Below are positions 40,262 to 49,505 of a DNA stretch of 64,000 nt, one piece after another. The stretch is from Natronococcus occultus SP4 (GTDB lineage Archaea; Halobacteriota; Halobacteria; Halobacteriales; Natrialbaceae). Below the pieces are notes generated by a model. The model saw nothing but the letters and a program-made list of their open reading frames with translations, was not told the DNA's origin and did not search any database. The stretch spans positions 1,045,001 through 1,109,000 of the forward strand of contig NC_019974.1 in assembly GCF_000328685.1 (NCBI RefSeq). The letters run 5' to 3'. Each line of letters opens with the position of its first letter. Within the stretch, counting starts at the first letter, position 1. Position numbers and translations under genes: made by a program.

Positions 40262-40327
40262 TCCGGCGTCGCCCTCGGCCGAACCACCGCCCACACCCGC
40301 GGTCCTTCACCGTCCGTTTTTCGTCCG

Positions 40328-41038
40328 TCAGTTCGCGATCGAGACCGTCGTGACCGTCAGTCGCAGGCGGTCCGCCTCGCAGTCCTCTAGATCGGCCGCG
40401 GCGGTCCGCCACGCCCGCTCGTAGTCGGTCTCGACGACCGTCATCGACACGGCGTCCTCGACCGCGTAGCTCTCGACGGTTCGGTCCTCGACCCGAGCCG
40501 TTACCACCGCTTGCCCGCCCGTCCGGACCGTCGGGTCGGCCGACTCGACCTGGACCAGCGAGACCGTCGCGGTCCCGCCGCGACAGCTCACGGGCGGTCG
40601 CGTTCGGAACCGACTGGTTTCCTCGTCGGCTCGAACCACCGCACCGCCGTCGTAGGCGACCGTCTCGTCTCCCGACCGGTAGGCGACCGCTCCCAGCTCG
40701 ATCGGATCGCCGACGGGATCACCGTCGACCACGAGGCCGAGCTCGGTCCCCCCGCCGACGGTCAGGCTGCCGTCGCCGAGCGGGACGACGCCGCTTCGGC
40801 GCTCGAGGCCGGGGTTCCGGGCGAGATCCTCGAGCTCGGCCGCGAGGCTCGTCACGCCCCGTTCGGCCGTTCGGAGCTGCTCGGCCTCCCGGTGGTCGTC
40901 GACGATCCCCAGCCCCGCGACCGAGAGGACGGCGACCGATCCGAAAACGAGCCCAAAGACGAGCACGAACGAGAGCAGTTCCGAGACGGCCCTGTCGTCG
41001 GCTCCGGACCGCCCCGACCGATCCCGGTTCCGGATCAC
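40328..41038 (-). CDS. Pilin-like protein of the pil operon (236 aa)
   Basis: Last gene of the pil operon. After a basic leader the protein has DRAVSELLSFVLVFGLVFGS, resembling the class III (type IV pilin) signal, in which PibD-type peptidase cuts before the hydrophobic helix. The exported part is beta-rich, with GDGSLTVGGGTELGLVVDGD and a C-terminal domain containing two Cys. Its start overlaps the stop of the preceding gene (ATGA). It is probably a minor pilin or pseudopilin. Confidence 0.78.
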   Translation of the reverse strand: MIRNRDRSGRSGADDRAVSELLSFVLVFGLVFGSVAVLSVAGLGIVDDHREAEQLRTAERGVTSLAAELEDLARNPGLERRSGVVPLGDGSLTVGGGTELGLVVDGDPVGDPIELGAVAYRSGDETVAYDGGAVVRADEETSRFRTRPPVSCRGGTATVSLVQVESADPTVRTGGQAVVTARVEDRTVESYAVEDAVSMTVVETDYERAWRTAAADLEDCEADRLRLTVTTVSIAN

Positions 41039-41502
41039 GCCTCGCTCACCTCGAGTGCGAGCCGTCCGTCCGCGGCGACGACCTCGAGGGGACCACCCGG
41101 GACGGTTCCCGTCTCGAGGACGGCCTCGGTTCGGATCGGGACGACGACCGCGTCCTCGAAGCCGTGTGCCGTCAGCCGGAGACAGCCCGTCTCGCCCGGG
41201 CGCCCGTCACACTCCTGCCGGAGTTCGACGTCGTACCCCGTCTCCACGACCGTCCGTGGCGCGTCGACGCGGACGACGGCTGCGTCTCCGTCGCCGGCGA
41301 CACGATCCGCGGCCTCGATCTCGCCGGCCAGCTCCTGTCCGACCGTCTCGAGCGAGCGCTCGGCGGCCCGTTCAGTTTCGGCCTCGAGCACGGCTCCGGC
41401 GCCCGCCAGCAGCGTCGCGAGCAGCGCCGCCGAGATCCCGAGCGCGAGGACGTACGTAATCGTCATCGAGACGCCCCGCTCCGCGCCGTGGCCGTCGATC
41501 AC
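41035..41502 (-). CDS. Pilin-like protein of the pil operon (155 aa)
   Basis: Begins MIDGHGAERGVSMTITYVLA; the RGVSMTITY sequence before a hydrophobic helix (LALGISAALLATLLAGAGAV) is a type IV pilin-like signal. The C-terminal part is beta-rich with a Cys pair (QECDGRPGETGCLRL) likely to form a disulfide outside the cell. It overlaps both neighbours by 4 nt, so translation is coupled along the operon. Confidence 0.78.
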   Translation of the reverse strand: MIDGHGAERGVSMTITYVLALGISAALLATLLAGAGAVLEAETERAAERSLETVGQELAGEIEAADRVAGDGDAAVVRVDAPRTVVETGYDVELRQECDGRPGETGCLRLTAHGFEDAVVVPIRTEAVLETGTVPGGPLEVVAADGRLALEVSEA

Positions 41503-41960
41503 GGTCCGCCCTCCGGACAGCCCGCCTCGATCGATCGCGTTCGCTCGGCGTGCCGATCGGGGGCGTCGCTCGTCACCCGAACGGTCGCGCGATCGACCGC
41601 GGCGGTTCCGTCGCCGCCGCGCTCGAGGACGACGTCCTCGAGCTCGATCGTCGTCGCCGTCGATCGAACGGCGCCGTAGCCGGCCGCGAACGCCTCGAGA
41701 TCCGTCTCGACGGTCCGCTCGAGCGTTTCGGGATCGGTCGTCGCCGATCGCTCGTTCGCACGTACGAGCAGACAGCCGATCCCGCGCTCGAGTTCGGCCT
41801 CGACGACCGCGTCCGGACCCGTCCCGGGCGAGGACGCGGTTCCGATCGTCCCGACGGCGGCGACGAACCCGAGCACGACGATCGCGAGCGCGACGGCCCC
41901 GAGGACGAGGAGCTGTCCGCGGTCGCGGGGCGTTCGCTTACGTCCGATCGGATCTACCAT
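41499..41960 (-). CDS. Pilin-like protein of the pil operon (153 aa)
   Basis: The N-terminus RDRGQLLVLGAVALAIVVLG has the basic-residue-then-hydrophobic-helix arrangement of membrane-anchored pseudopilins, without a clear class III cleavage site. The rest is extracellular, with two Cys (GIGCLLVRANERS and AGCPEGGP). It belongs to the tightly packed pil operon. No close characterised relative is known to me. Confidence 0.75.
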   Translation of the reverse strand: MVDPIGRKRTPRDRGQLLVLGAVALAIVVLGFVAAVGTIGTASSPGTGPDAVVEAELERGIGCLLVRANERSATTDPETLERTVETDLEAFAAGYGAVRSTATTIELEDVVLERGGDGTAAVDRATVRVTSDAPDRHAERTRSIEAGCPEGGP

Positions 41961-42592
41961 ACGGTAACCCGCACCTCCACGACGGCGTAGACAGCGCCGT
42001 CCTCAGCGGTCGGCGTGATCGGGTACCCACGGGTCTCGTGGGCCGTCTCGAGGTCGATCGGATCGCCCGCGGTCAGGCGGTCGTCCGCGAACAGCGTCAC
42101 CGCGTAGCTCGCGGTGACGGCCTCGGTCGACGGCGACTCCTGATCGACGAGCACCGTCGAGTCCTCGTCGCCTCGAGTGACGAGCTCGACGTTGTAGCTC
42201 CGGTCGCGCTCGGCGAACCGCGCCTGCAGGATCTCTCCGAGGACGGACTGCTCCGCGAAGGCGTCGACCCCGTAGGTCCGCTCGTCGCCGTCTCCCGCGG
42301 GCGGACGGTCGGTGCCGTAGAACGCGCTTTCGTTCGGCTCGGCGCTCCCGTTCCACGCCGTCGCGTCGCCGTGCCAGTTCCGTACCGTCGCCGAGAGCCC
42401 GTCGTCGCCGGCGACGACCAGCGCGTCCCGGGTCTCCTGCTGGAGCTGGGACTGGGTCTGGGATCCCCGGTCGTCGATCCCGTGGGGTGTGACCGCCGCC
42501 GACTGGGCCGCGATCAACAGCGCCGTCAGCAGGATCGTCGCGGCGACCGCCCCCTCGAGGGCATACGCCTGGCCCCTGTCGGGTCGGGTCAC
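41954..42592 (-). CDS. Pilin-like protein of the pil operon (212 aa)
   Basis: The N-terminus RGQAYALEGAVAATILLTAL gives a single membrane helix near the start, with GQAYALEG resembling the pilin-type signal. The external domain includes the acidic stretch AEPNESAFYGTDRP and ends in beta strands (GYPITPTAEDGAVYAVVEVR). It overlaps both neighbours. Probably a minor pilin or an assembly component. Confidence 0.75.
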   Translation of the reverse strand: MTRPDRGQAYALEGAVAATILLTALLIAAQSAAVTPHGIDDRGSQTQSQLQQETRDALVVAGDDGLSATVRNWHGDATAWNGSAEPNESAFYGTDRPPAGDGDERTYGVDAFAEQSVLGEILQARFAERDRSYNVELVTRGDEDSTVLVDQESPSTEAVTASYAVTLFADDRLTAGDPIDLETAHETRGYPITPTAEDGAVYAVVEVRVTVW

Positions 42593-43077
42593 GTCCGGGT
42601 CACCTCCACGACGAGCCGATAGGCCGGATCGTCTGCACTGTCCTCGAGTTCGATCGACGAATCGAGCGAGACGATTCGGGCTGCGCTCGCCGCGGGTCGG
42701 CCGTCGCGGTCGGCCGGTTCCGTCGCGAGTTCGAACCCGCCGTCGGCGAGCTCGAGCTCCCCTCCGTCGAGTCGCTCGAGGCGGACGTCGACGCCGTCGT
42801 CCGCGATACCAGAGGGTCGGTCGCGGTCGCCTCCCTCGGTGCCGACGGCGGCGACGAACCGCTCGCCGTCGAGCTCGCCGTGGGTCGCAAACTCCGCGAC
42901 GAGCCGATCAGCGATCCGTTCGGCCCGCTCGCGCTCGGCCTCGGCAGCGTCCGACGGCGCCGCGAGCGTTGGGAGCGCGGCAAAGACGAGCGCGACCGCG
43001 AGCAGGAAGATACTGATCCCGACCGCGAAGTCCTGGGCCGTCTGTCCGCGATCGGTCGCCCGGAAGTCGCCAGCCAC
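42589..43077 (-). CDS. Pilin-like protein of the pil operon (162 aa)
   Basis: The N-terminus DRGQTAQDFAVGISIFLLAV is followed by AFVFAALPT-like hydrophobic residues, a single membrane helix of the pseudopilin type. The external part is acidic with a terminal strand YRLVVEVTRT. It starts 1 nt downstream of the pilC stop. All five small genes share this one-helix design. Confidence 0.75.
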   Translation of the reverse strand: MAGDFRATDRGQTAQDFAVGISIFLLAVALVFAALPTLAAPSDAAEAERERAERIADRLVAEFATHGELDGERFVAAVGTEGGDRDRPSGIADDGVDVRLERLDGGELELADGGFELATEPADRDGRPAASAARIVSLDSSIELEDSADDPAYRLVVEVTRT

Positions 43078-43078
43078 G

Positions 43079-45118
43079 CTAGCTCACCACCGTCCAGCCG
43101 ACGAGCGCCACCGTAGCCAGCCCGATCGCGTACTTCAGCCCGCTCGCGAGAGCGCCGTTCCGGACGTAGCCACAGAGCATCCCCGAGACGACCGCCTGCA
43201 GCGTCACCGCGTGGAACAACAGCAAGCCGAGGACGTCCGTCCGAACCCCGCCGTCGGCAGCCGGGCCGGCGCTCCCGCCCGTCGCTCCGAGCTCACCGAC
43301 GCCGGACCCGGCCATCGAGTCGAGGAACCGCGCCTCGAGGATCGCGATCACGGCGAACACCGTCAGGAACGTCATGACGATGACCACGACCTGCATCCGG
43401 GTGCGGGAGCGACGTTCGCGCTCGAGTTCGTCGTGGATCTCGCTCGTCCGGGCGGCCGTCCGCAGGACGGGCGCAATCCGGTTCGACGCCGCCTGGCTCT
43501 CCGCGATCAGCCGCGTCGTCCTCGCCAGGAGGGGCAGCCGGTAGGCGTTGGCGAACTCGACGAGCGCCCGTTTCAGGGTCGTTCCGTAGTCGACCTTCCG
43601 TCGGATCCGCGCGAACTCGCGGCTCAGTTTCCCGGTGCCGGTCTCGGCGACCGACTCGATCGACTCGAGCAGCGTCAGCCCCGTCTCGTTCGCACTCGAG
43701 AGTTTCCACAGCTCCTCCGAGAGCGTCTCGCGAACGGCGACGCGGTGACGACGGTTCCACTCGTGGGCGACCGCGAGCGGTCCGCCGACGACGTACAGCG
43801 GGAGGTAGGCGTAGAGGACGGTTCCGGAAAGTGGTCGCTCGACCAGTCCGCTCCAGGTCGTCGGTGCGGCTCCGCTCGCGACCGCGACCCCGAGGACGGC
43901 AAGCGACGCGGGAACGGTAAGCGCGAGGGTGTAGCGGGGGTTGTCCCGGAAGAAGACGTGGGGTCGACGAAGCGCCGTCGCGATCCGGTGACACCGCTCG
44001 CGGAACGCGATTCGATCGAAGACGGCGTCCTCGCGCTCGCAGCGCTCGAGGACGTCCGGCTCGAACGCCCGCCCTCCGTCCTCGTTGCGGGCCCGCCCGT
44101 CGCCGGTATCGAGCGCGAGCGTCCCGTCCCCGGGATCGTCGTGAGTGACCGTCGAGATCAGAACGAGGAAGGCGATTCCGATCAGCGGCACCAGCCCGTA
44201 GACGGTCAGGTACAACACGCCGTCCGGAACGGCGGCGTTCGGCAACAGCTGCATGACGACCGTGACGATGAGCAACAACAGCGGGAACAGCGAGAGGGTC
44301 ATGTACAGCTCTCCGAACAGTTCGAGCGTCTCGAGGGTGCGTTTCTGCTCGGCGTTCGCGGCTCGCTCGAGTTTCGTCCGTTTCTCCTCGAGGAACCGCT
44401 CGACGTCGCCGCCGCTGTCGACGACCGAGAGCAGATCTGTCAGGAACTTCGAGAGGTCGTCGCTGGGTGTCTCCCGGGCTCGGCGGCGGATCGCGGTCCG
44501 GTAGTCGCCGTCGGCGTACGTCGCCTCCCGGTGGATCGTCCGGAACTCCCGGGCGACCTCGCCGTAGGCGTCCTCGGCTCGCGCCGTCGCCGCGACGATC
44601 TCAAGACGGTTCAGCCCGCCGACTGACAGCGCATACATAAACGAGACCGTGTCGGGAAGCAACATGTTGATCTCCCGTCTGCGGGCCCCGGCTCGCATGT
44701 AGGGGCGGCCTACCACCGTCCCGAACCCGGCCAGAAACCCGATCGAGCCGAACGCGAGACCGGTTGCGGCGACGAGCGACGGAACCTTGAGCGTCTCGAC
44801 GACCCCGACGACGGTTCGGTTCGGAAGCGGGACGCCGACTACCTCGCCGACGTCGACGAACCCGGTCCCGAACAGCCCGTAGCCGACGACGACGCCAAGT
44901 GCTGCCAGCCAGAGGCCGGCGACGACGCCGATCCCGACCGCTCGCGAGAGATATCGCTCGACGGGAACGGCGATCCGGGCCTTGGTGAGCGTTCGTTCGA
45001 GGCGGGCGACGAACCGGCCATCCTCGGCGAGTCCCTGCGCGTACAGCGGGGAGAGCCGGTCGCCGATCCGAACGCAGAGCGAGCCGGTTCCGGGAAGCGA
45101 CTCGCCGTCGTGACTCAT
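43079..45118 (-). CDS. pilC: PilC/TadC-type membrane protein of a type IV pilus system
   Basis: A 679 aa type II secretion F-domain protein with two F domains and about nine membrane segments (for example LFGELYMTLSLFPLLLLIVT and LYLTVYGLVPLIGIAFLVLI). The cytoplasmic parts carry the typical FLTDLLSVVDSGGDVERFLE and ETGTGKLSREFARIRRKVDY segments. It forms the platform on which the ATPase PilB acts. Archaeal PilC proteins usually have this duplicated form. The start overlaps the pilB stop by 4 nt. Confidence 0.92.
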   Translation of the reverse strand: MSHDGESLPGTGSLCVRIGDRLSPLYAQGLAEDGRFVARLERTLTKARIAVPVERYLSRAVGIGVVAGLWLAALGVVVGYGLFGTGFVDVGEVVGVPLPNRTVVGVVETLKVPSLVAATGLAFGSIGFLAGFGTVVGRPYMRAGARRREINMLLPDTVSFMYALSVGGLNRLEIVAATARAEDAYGEVAREFRTIHREATYADGDYRTAIRRRARETPSDDLSKFLTDLLSVVDSGGDVERFLEEKRTKLERAANAEQKRTLETLELFGELYMTLSLFPLLLLIVTVVMQLLPNAAVPDGVLYLTVYGLVPLIGIAFLVLISTVTHDDPGDGTLALDTGDGRARNEDGGRAFEPDVLERCEREDAVFDRIAFRERCHRIATALRRPHVFFRDNPRYTLALTVPASLAVLGVAVASGAAPTTWSGLVERPLSGTVLYAYLPLYVVGGPLAVAHEWNRRHRVAVRETLSEELWKLSSANETGLTLLESIESVAETGTGKLSREFARIRRKVDYGTTLKRALVEFANAYRLPLLARTTRLIAESQAASNRIAPVLRTAARTSEIHDELERERRSRTRMQVVVIVMTFLTVFAVIAILEARFLDSMAGSGVGELGATGGSAGPAADGGVRTDVLGLLLFHAVTLQAVVSGMLCGYVRNGALASGLKYAIGLATVALVGWTVVS

Positions 45119-47178
45119 TCGGCTGCCTCGCTTCGATACCGGTCGAAAAGCGACTCCTCGGCCCGATCGAGTACCGTCGCCGCTGTGCGTGCCGTCTTCG
45201 CCGACGGCTCCGGGCGGGTAACGCGCTCTTCGATCGCCGGATCGACGTCGATCGAGACGCTCTCGAGTCCTCGGAGCGCGGGAAGCCGCGCCTCCAGCTC
45301 GCCGTCGGCGATCGCCGCGAGGATCGTTTCCGGCTCGTTCATGTACGCCTGGAGGGTCGCGGCGACGTCGGCGTAGCCGTCGATCCCGTTCGCGACGAGG
45401 GCGGCGAGGACGGCCCGGCGCTCGAACAGCTCCTGTTCGAGGCGACGCTCGCTCCAGCCGCGGTCGAACGCGATCTCCTCGAGAACGTTCGAGGCGCCGA
45501 CCCGTCGGAAGTCGTCGCTTTCGGCCTCCCAGCGGTAGACGTCTTCGACGTTGATCTCGTCGCGCTCGGAGTCGTAGCGGTTGATCTCGGTCAGCGCCCG
45601 GTTCCGCCGGACCGTCGCCCCGTCGACGCGGGTCTGGGTCTGGACCGCGACCAGGTCAAGCGCCGGGAACATCGTCTTCGAGACGTCGATCGGCGCCGTT
45701 GTGAACCGCTTGAGCACCTCGTCGACGGAGTCGGCGTGGAAGGTCGTGTGGGTGGTGTGGCCCGTCGACATCACCTGGAACAGGGTCCGACCCTCCTCGC
45801 CGCGGACCTCCCCCATCACGATGTGGTCGGGACGTTGCCGGAGCGTCGCCTCGAGCAGGTCGAACTCGTCGACCGCGTCCGCGCCGTCGTCGGCGAACGA
45901 GGGGCGGGTCACGCTCGCGATCCAGTTGCGCTGGGGCAGCTCGAGCTCGCGGGTGTCCTCGATCGAGACGACCTTCGTGCTTGCGGGGATAAACAGCGAG
46001 ACGGCGTTCAGGCTCGTCGTCTTCCCCGAGGCCGTCCCGCCGGCGAACAGCAGGCTCTTGCGGTTCTCGATCGCGAGCCAGAGCAGCGCCATCTGCTCGA
46101 GTGAGAAGGTGTGCCAGTTGACGAGGTCGATCGGCGTGTACGGAACGTCCGTGAACTGGCGGATCGTGTAGTTGCTGCCGTGATCAGAGACCTCCCGACC
46201 GAGGGTCAGCTGGGCCCGGGATCCGTCGGGCAGCGTCGCGTCGACCTGCGGTCGGCGCTTGCTGATCCCCGCGCCCGAGCGCTGGGCGAGCGAGACGACG
46301 AACTCGTCGAGCTCGTCCGTGCCGTGTCGAACGTTCGTAACGAGCTGTTCGTACTCGGTGTGGTAGACGAACACCGGCGACTCGTAGCCGTCACAGGAGA
46401 TGTCCTCTACCGCGTCGTCGCGGGTGATTCCGTCGATCCGCTCGTAGCCGACGAAATCCCGAGTCAGGTAGTACCGCAGCTTCGCGACCTGGCGGTCGCT
46501 CAGCGCCGCCGAACCGGCGGCGAGGACGGTCCGGCCGGAACCGGCGTCGACATCGGTGCCGGCGTCTTCAGGTTCGATGTCGTTTCCACCGCCGCCGACG
46601 GCCCCGAGCGCGCTCGCTACCCGCGCGACCAGTCCGACGGGGTCAGTCGTCGACTTCCCGACGAGTCCGTACCGCTCGAGCAGGTCCTCGAGTTCGGACT
46701 CGACGACCCGTCGTCGACCGTGCTCGCCGTTCTCGGAGGTTTCATCGTCGGCGTAGGCAATCGACGTTCGCAGCCGCTCGGCCAGCACCGTCCGGAGCTC
46801 GCGCTCGGTCGGCGTCAGGAACGGCTCGACCAGGTAGTACTTCCGTTCGTTCTCCCGTTCGGAGCGAAAGACGACGACGAAGGCGAAGGGCTCGTTCACC
46901 CAGTAGCGGTCGAGCTCTCGAAGGTGTGGCTTCTCCGCGTCGGGAACCGCCCGCTCGAGATCGGCGCGGTTCGCGACCGTCGGTGTCCCGTCGGCCCGCG
47001 TAAAGAAGGCGTCCTCGTCGAATCCCTTCCGAACGGAGACGGTTCGGTCCTCGGCGATCGACGCGACCTCCAGCCCGCTTCGGGCACCGGCCGCGAGTCG
47101 GTCCCCGAGGACGGCGTCCCCTGACTCGTCGCTCGGACGCCGACGCCGCCCGGTCGTTCCGGTGTCGTCGGTGTACAT
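45115..47178 (-). CDS. pilB: PilB-type secretion/pilus assembly ATPase
   Basis: A 687 aa type II/IV secretion ATPase (VirB11/PilT superfamily) that powers pilus assembly. Walker A is LLFAGGTASGKTTSLNAV (about 380-397) and Walker B DHIVMGEVRGEEGRTLFQ (about 448). The Asp box SIEDTRELELPQRNW and His box GHTTHTTFHADSV are present. An N-terminal part of about 280 residues precedes the ATPase. Start MYTDDTG at 47178. First gene of the operon and divergent from an SDR gene. With PilC and five small one-helix proteins it forms an adhesion-pilus type system; no archaellum genes are near. Confidence 0.94.
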   Translation of the reverse strand: MYTDDTGTTGRRRRPSDESGDAVLGDRLAAGARSGLEVASIAEDRTVSVRKGFDEDAFFTRADGTPTVANRADLERAVPDAEKPHLRELDRYWVNEPFAFVVVFRSERENERKYYLVEPFLTPTERELRTVLAERLRTSIAYADDETSENGEHGRRRVVESELEDLLERYGLVGKSTTDPVGLVARVASALGAVGGGGNDIEPEDAGTDVDAGSGRTVLAAGSAALSDRQVAKLRYYLTRDFVGYERIDGITRDDAVEDISCDGYESPVFVYHTEYEQLVTNVRHGTDELDEFVVSLAQRSGAGISKRRPQVDATLPDGSRAQLTLGREVSDHGSNYTIRQFTDVPYTPIDLVNWHTFSLEQMALLWLAIENRKSLLFAGGTASGKTTSLNAVSLFIPASTKVVSIEDTRELELPQRNWIASVTRPSFADDGADAVDEFDLLEATLRQRPDHIVMGEVRGEEGRTLFQVMSTGHTTHTTFHADSVDEVLKRFTTAPIDVSKTMFPALDLVAVQTQTRVDGATVRRNRALTEINRYDSERDEINVEDVYRWEAESDDFRRVGASNVLEEIAFDRGWSERRLEQELFERRAVLAALVANGIDGYADVAATLQAYMNEPETILAAIADGELEARLPALRGLESVSIDVDPAIEERVTRPEPSAKTARTAATVLDRAEESLFDRYRSEAAE

Positions 47179-47291
47179 TGCCCATGCCTGGTCGTCCGAT
47201 GGTACAAAAACTCGAGGCCGACGGTCACCGATCCCGGTCGGGCCTGTCGCGAGGAAAGAACTACCCGGTTCGGCCGTCCTGCTACGAGACG

Positions 47292-48056
47292 ATGCAGGAT
47301 CCCTTCGACCTCTCGGATCGAGTCGCGCTGGTAACTGGCGGCGGCCGCGGCATCGGCCGGGCGATCGCGCTTGGGCTCGCAAACGCCGGCGCCGCGGTCG
47401 CTCCGTCGGCCCGATCGACCGACGAGATCGAGACCGTCGCCGACGAAATCCGCTCGGCGGGCGGTGACGCGGTCGCCGTTCCGGCCGACGTCACCGATCC
47501 CGACGCCGTCGCGGCCGCGATCGAGCGCGCCGAGGACGCGCTCGGTCCCGTCGACGTCGTCGTCAACAACGCCGGCATCAACCCCGACGGTGCGCTCGGT
47601 CGTCCCGAGGACGTCCCGGGCGAGGAGCTCGACCGCGTCCTCGAGGTCAACCTGCACGGTGCCTACGAGGTCACGCGCGCGGCCGCCGAGTCGCTTCACG
47701 AGACCGGCGGAGCCGTCGTCAACGTTGCCAGCGTCGGGGGGCTTGTCGGCCTCCCCCGTCAGCACCCCTACGTCGCCTCGAAACACGGGCTGGTCGGACT
47801 CACGCGGAGCCTCTCGCTGGACTGGGCGCCCGAGGTTCGGGTCAACGCGGTCGCGCCGGGGTACGTCTCGACGGAACTGACCGCGGATCTCGAGGCCGAT
47901 CCGGAGCTTCGGGACTCGATCCTCGAGCGAACTCCCCTCGAGCGGTTCGCGGAACCTGCCGAGATCGCCGGTCCGGTCGTCTTTCTCGCGAGCGACGCCG
48001 CGAGCTACGTCACCGGCGAGGTCCTTGCCGCCGACGGCGGGTGGACGGCCAGGTGA
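47292..48056 (+). CDS. Short-chain dehydrogenase/reductase (FabG-like)
   Basis: A 254 aa classical SDR. NAD(P) motif TGGGRGIGRAIALGLANAGA (residues 15-34), NNAG at about 93, catalytic Ser in VVNVASVGG, and YVASK at about 160. The C-terminal ADGGWTAR is FabG-like. It probably reduces a 3-oxoacyl or similar substrate; specificity is open. The frame extends upstream to 47178, but ATG 47292 is the natural family start. Confidence 0.9.
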   Translation: MQDPFDLSDRVALVTGGGRGIGRAIALGLANAGAAVAPSARSTDEIETVADEIRSAGGDAVAVPADVTDPDAVAAAIERAEDALGPVDVVVNNAGINPDGALGRPEDVPGEELDRVLEVNLHGAYEVTRAAAESLHETGGAVVNVASVGGLVGLPRQHPYVASKHGLVGLTRSLSLDWAPEVRVNAVAPGYVSTELTADLEADPELRDSILERTPLERFAEPAEIAGPVVFLASDAASYVTGEVLAADGGWTAR

Positions 48057-48390
48057 GCGCGTCCCGGGTCTGGTACGGTCGTCAAACCGTCGTTCGTTCG
48101 AGCGACGCGATTCCCGCACTTGTCGGCGAGCGAGTAGATAACAAAGTAGTGCTGTAGAGAGTAGAATAAAACGGATGTGGGGTAACGAGAAGGATTTCTT
48201 TATCGACGTAAATGGTGTGGACGACGTCGCGGGTTCGAGAGCCGGGGCGCGCCGAGCCGTGGTTCCTCGGGGCAGCTGTTTCGGTTCGCGTCGGCTCGCC
48301 GTAGGAGGGGAGTGTGCCCCCGGAGTGTCGTTGCTCGAGACGAGGAGTGGCGTGGTCGAATCCCGTGCCCGTTCGCTCGTCGTGCAGAAC
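48057..48390. other. Intergenic region before tRNA-Arg
   Basis: About 330 bp between the SDR gene and the tRNA. It contains an AT-rich part (about 48137-48215, including gaataaaacgg) but no frame with protein features. A frame running into the tRNA (48175-48480) encodes the sequence typical of false genes over tRNAs and is not real. Confidence 0.5.
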
Positions 48391-48462
48391 GGGCGTGGCG
48401 GGATTCGAACCCACGATCAGAAGGTTAGGAACCTTCTGCCCTCTCCGCTAGGCCACACGCCC
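48391..48462 (-). tRNA. tRNA-Arg (anticodon CCU)
   Basis: On the minus strand the 72 nt sequence folds as a cloverleaf: acceptor GGGCGTG/CACGCCC (48456-48462 and 48391-48397), a D-arm with GCC...GGC, an anticodon stem GAAGG/CCTTC with loop TTCCTAA (anticodon CCT) and a T-arm with GGGTTCGAATCCC. CCA is not encoded. No intron. It reads AGG codons, which are rare in this GC-rich genome. Confidence 0.95.
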
Positions 48463-48476
48463 CGTCGAGAAAAGCG

Positions 48477-48803
48477 CTAGTTCGGTTCCGTGTCGGCCTC
48501 GGTCTCGTCTTCGGAGGTAACCGGCTCCGTGTCGACGAACTCGTCGTCGGTGTCGCCAAAGTCCTCGTCGCCGAACTCGTCGTCGCCGTCGAAGTCGGCG
48601 TCCTCGTCGAACCCCTCACGCATTTCCTCGAGTTCCGTTTCGACCTTTTCACGCCCCTTCTGGAATTCGCCCATCGCCTCGCCAGTCGACCGCGCCAGTT
48701 TCGGGATCTTGTTCGCCCCGAAGAGCAAGATGGCGATGAAAAGGATGATCAGTAGTTCCGGACCCCCTGGAATAGGGGCAAACAGCGGTGCGATTTCTAC
48801 CAT
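48477..48803 (-). CDS. tatA: TatA/E family twin-arginine translocase component
   Basis: A 108 aa TatA-type protein. The N-terminal membrane helix PGGPELLIILFIAILLFGAN ends in the FG hinge and is followed by the amphipathic helix KIPKLARSTGEAMGEFQKG. A long acidic C-terminal tail (GDDEFGDEDFGDTDDEF) is typical of haloarchaea, which export many proteins folded through Tat. The start at 48803 (MVEIAPLFAP) is preferred over 48830. tatC is not in the window. Confidence 0.9.
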   Translation of the reverse strand: MVEIAPLFAPIPGGPELLIILFIAILLFGANKIPKLARSTGEAMGEFQKGREKVETELEEMREGFDEDADFDGDDEFGDEDFGDTDDEFVDTEPVTSEDETEADTEPN

Positions 48804-49105
48804 CTCTATCCGTGGCTTACGGGCTGGCAATTATAACCTTTTTGGACCGGACGGTAAATCGCCACTCCTGGCGGCTAGAGCGGCCAAACGCCTGCCAGGG
48901 ACGGCAGAAAGCCCCGACTCGACCGTCTCGAAGACACTCATGCCAGCCGATAGCTCTGGCCAGGTGGATCCACAAAACGTACTCGCCTCGCCTCGATTCG
49001 TACTTCGAATCCGTGTTCATTGTACTGTCGTCGTCGGGTTCCAACCGATCCGTTGCGTTCGCCAACAAGTATATATGTAAGAATTACTGATAGTAAGGTA
49101 AGATT
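48804..49105. other. Intergenic region with a TATA box at its end
   Basis: About 300 bp between tatA and a small plus-strand frame. The end is AT-rich, with aagtatatatgtaag at 49067-49081 acting as a probable TATA box (core 49070-49077). Other frames have no protein features. Confidence 0.45.
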
Positions 49106-49201
49106 ATGGTAGCGGGGACGATCGTCGACGGTTCGCGAACGCACGAGGCCCGATCCAGGGTACCGGAGACGAGGAACCGGGACGGTGATCGACGTGGGTA
49201 A
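49106..49201 (+). CDS. Possible short leaderless ORF (31 aa)
   Basis: ATG 49106 lies 29-36 nt after the TATA box at 49070-49077, so a transcript would begin almost at this codon. The frame encodes a basic 31-residue peptide and overlaps the next frame by 17 nt. It may be a leader peptide or an accident. Confidence 0.25.
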   Translation: MVAGTIVDGSRTHEARSRVPETRNRDGDRRG

Positions 49202-49409
49202 GTCGATCGTCCTCGAGTGGACGCCGCTGAACGCGTGCCGCCGCCGACTCGTCTTCGAGCCCCGGGATCTCGGCGGCTGGACCCGAACCGAAGCGGAGCG
49301 ACGGGACGACGAGTGGCAGATCGTCGATCAGGAGATCGTCACCCACGTCGAACTGGATAGTTCGGGACCCGACGACACCTCGGGCATAACGACCTATCGC
49401 GGTCCCTAG
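49185..49409 (+). CDS. Small conserved-looking protein (74 aa)
   Basis: This frame starts with GTG 49185 and encodes MIDVGKSIVLEWTPLNACRR and onwards (LVFEPRDLGGWTRTEAERRD, DEWQIVDQEIVTHVEL). The balanced composition and regular beta-strand pattern look like a real protein rather than a shadow. No family is recognised. The TATA box at 49070-49077 is its likely promoter. A later start is possible. Confidence 0.45.
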   Translation: MIDVGKSIVLEWTPLNACRRRLVFEPRDLGGWTRTEAERRDDEWQIVDQEIVTHVELDSSGPDDTSGITTYRGP

Positions 49410-49505
49410 CGGAACGTTCGCATCTCGTCGCTTCGATCCGTCGCCGAACGATCTCGTGTTCCGGGAGCGAAACTGTCTTTCCGGTCTGGGCGTAAGTCGG
49501 GGGCG

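Noticed and set aside
40511-42622. Plus-strand frame of 703 codons across the pil genes
   Set aside because: It lies opposite four overlapping real genes, and its composition (Arg, Ser, Pro-rich) is that of a shadow.
48175-48480. 101-codon frame over the tRNA containing GRGGIRTHD
   Set aside because: This sequence is the usual false translation across the antisense of a tRNA gene.
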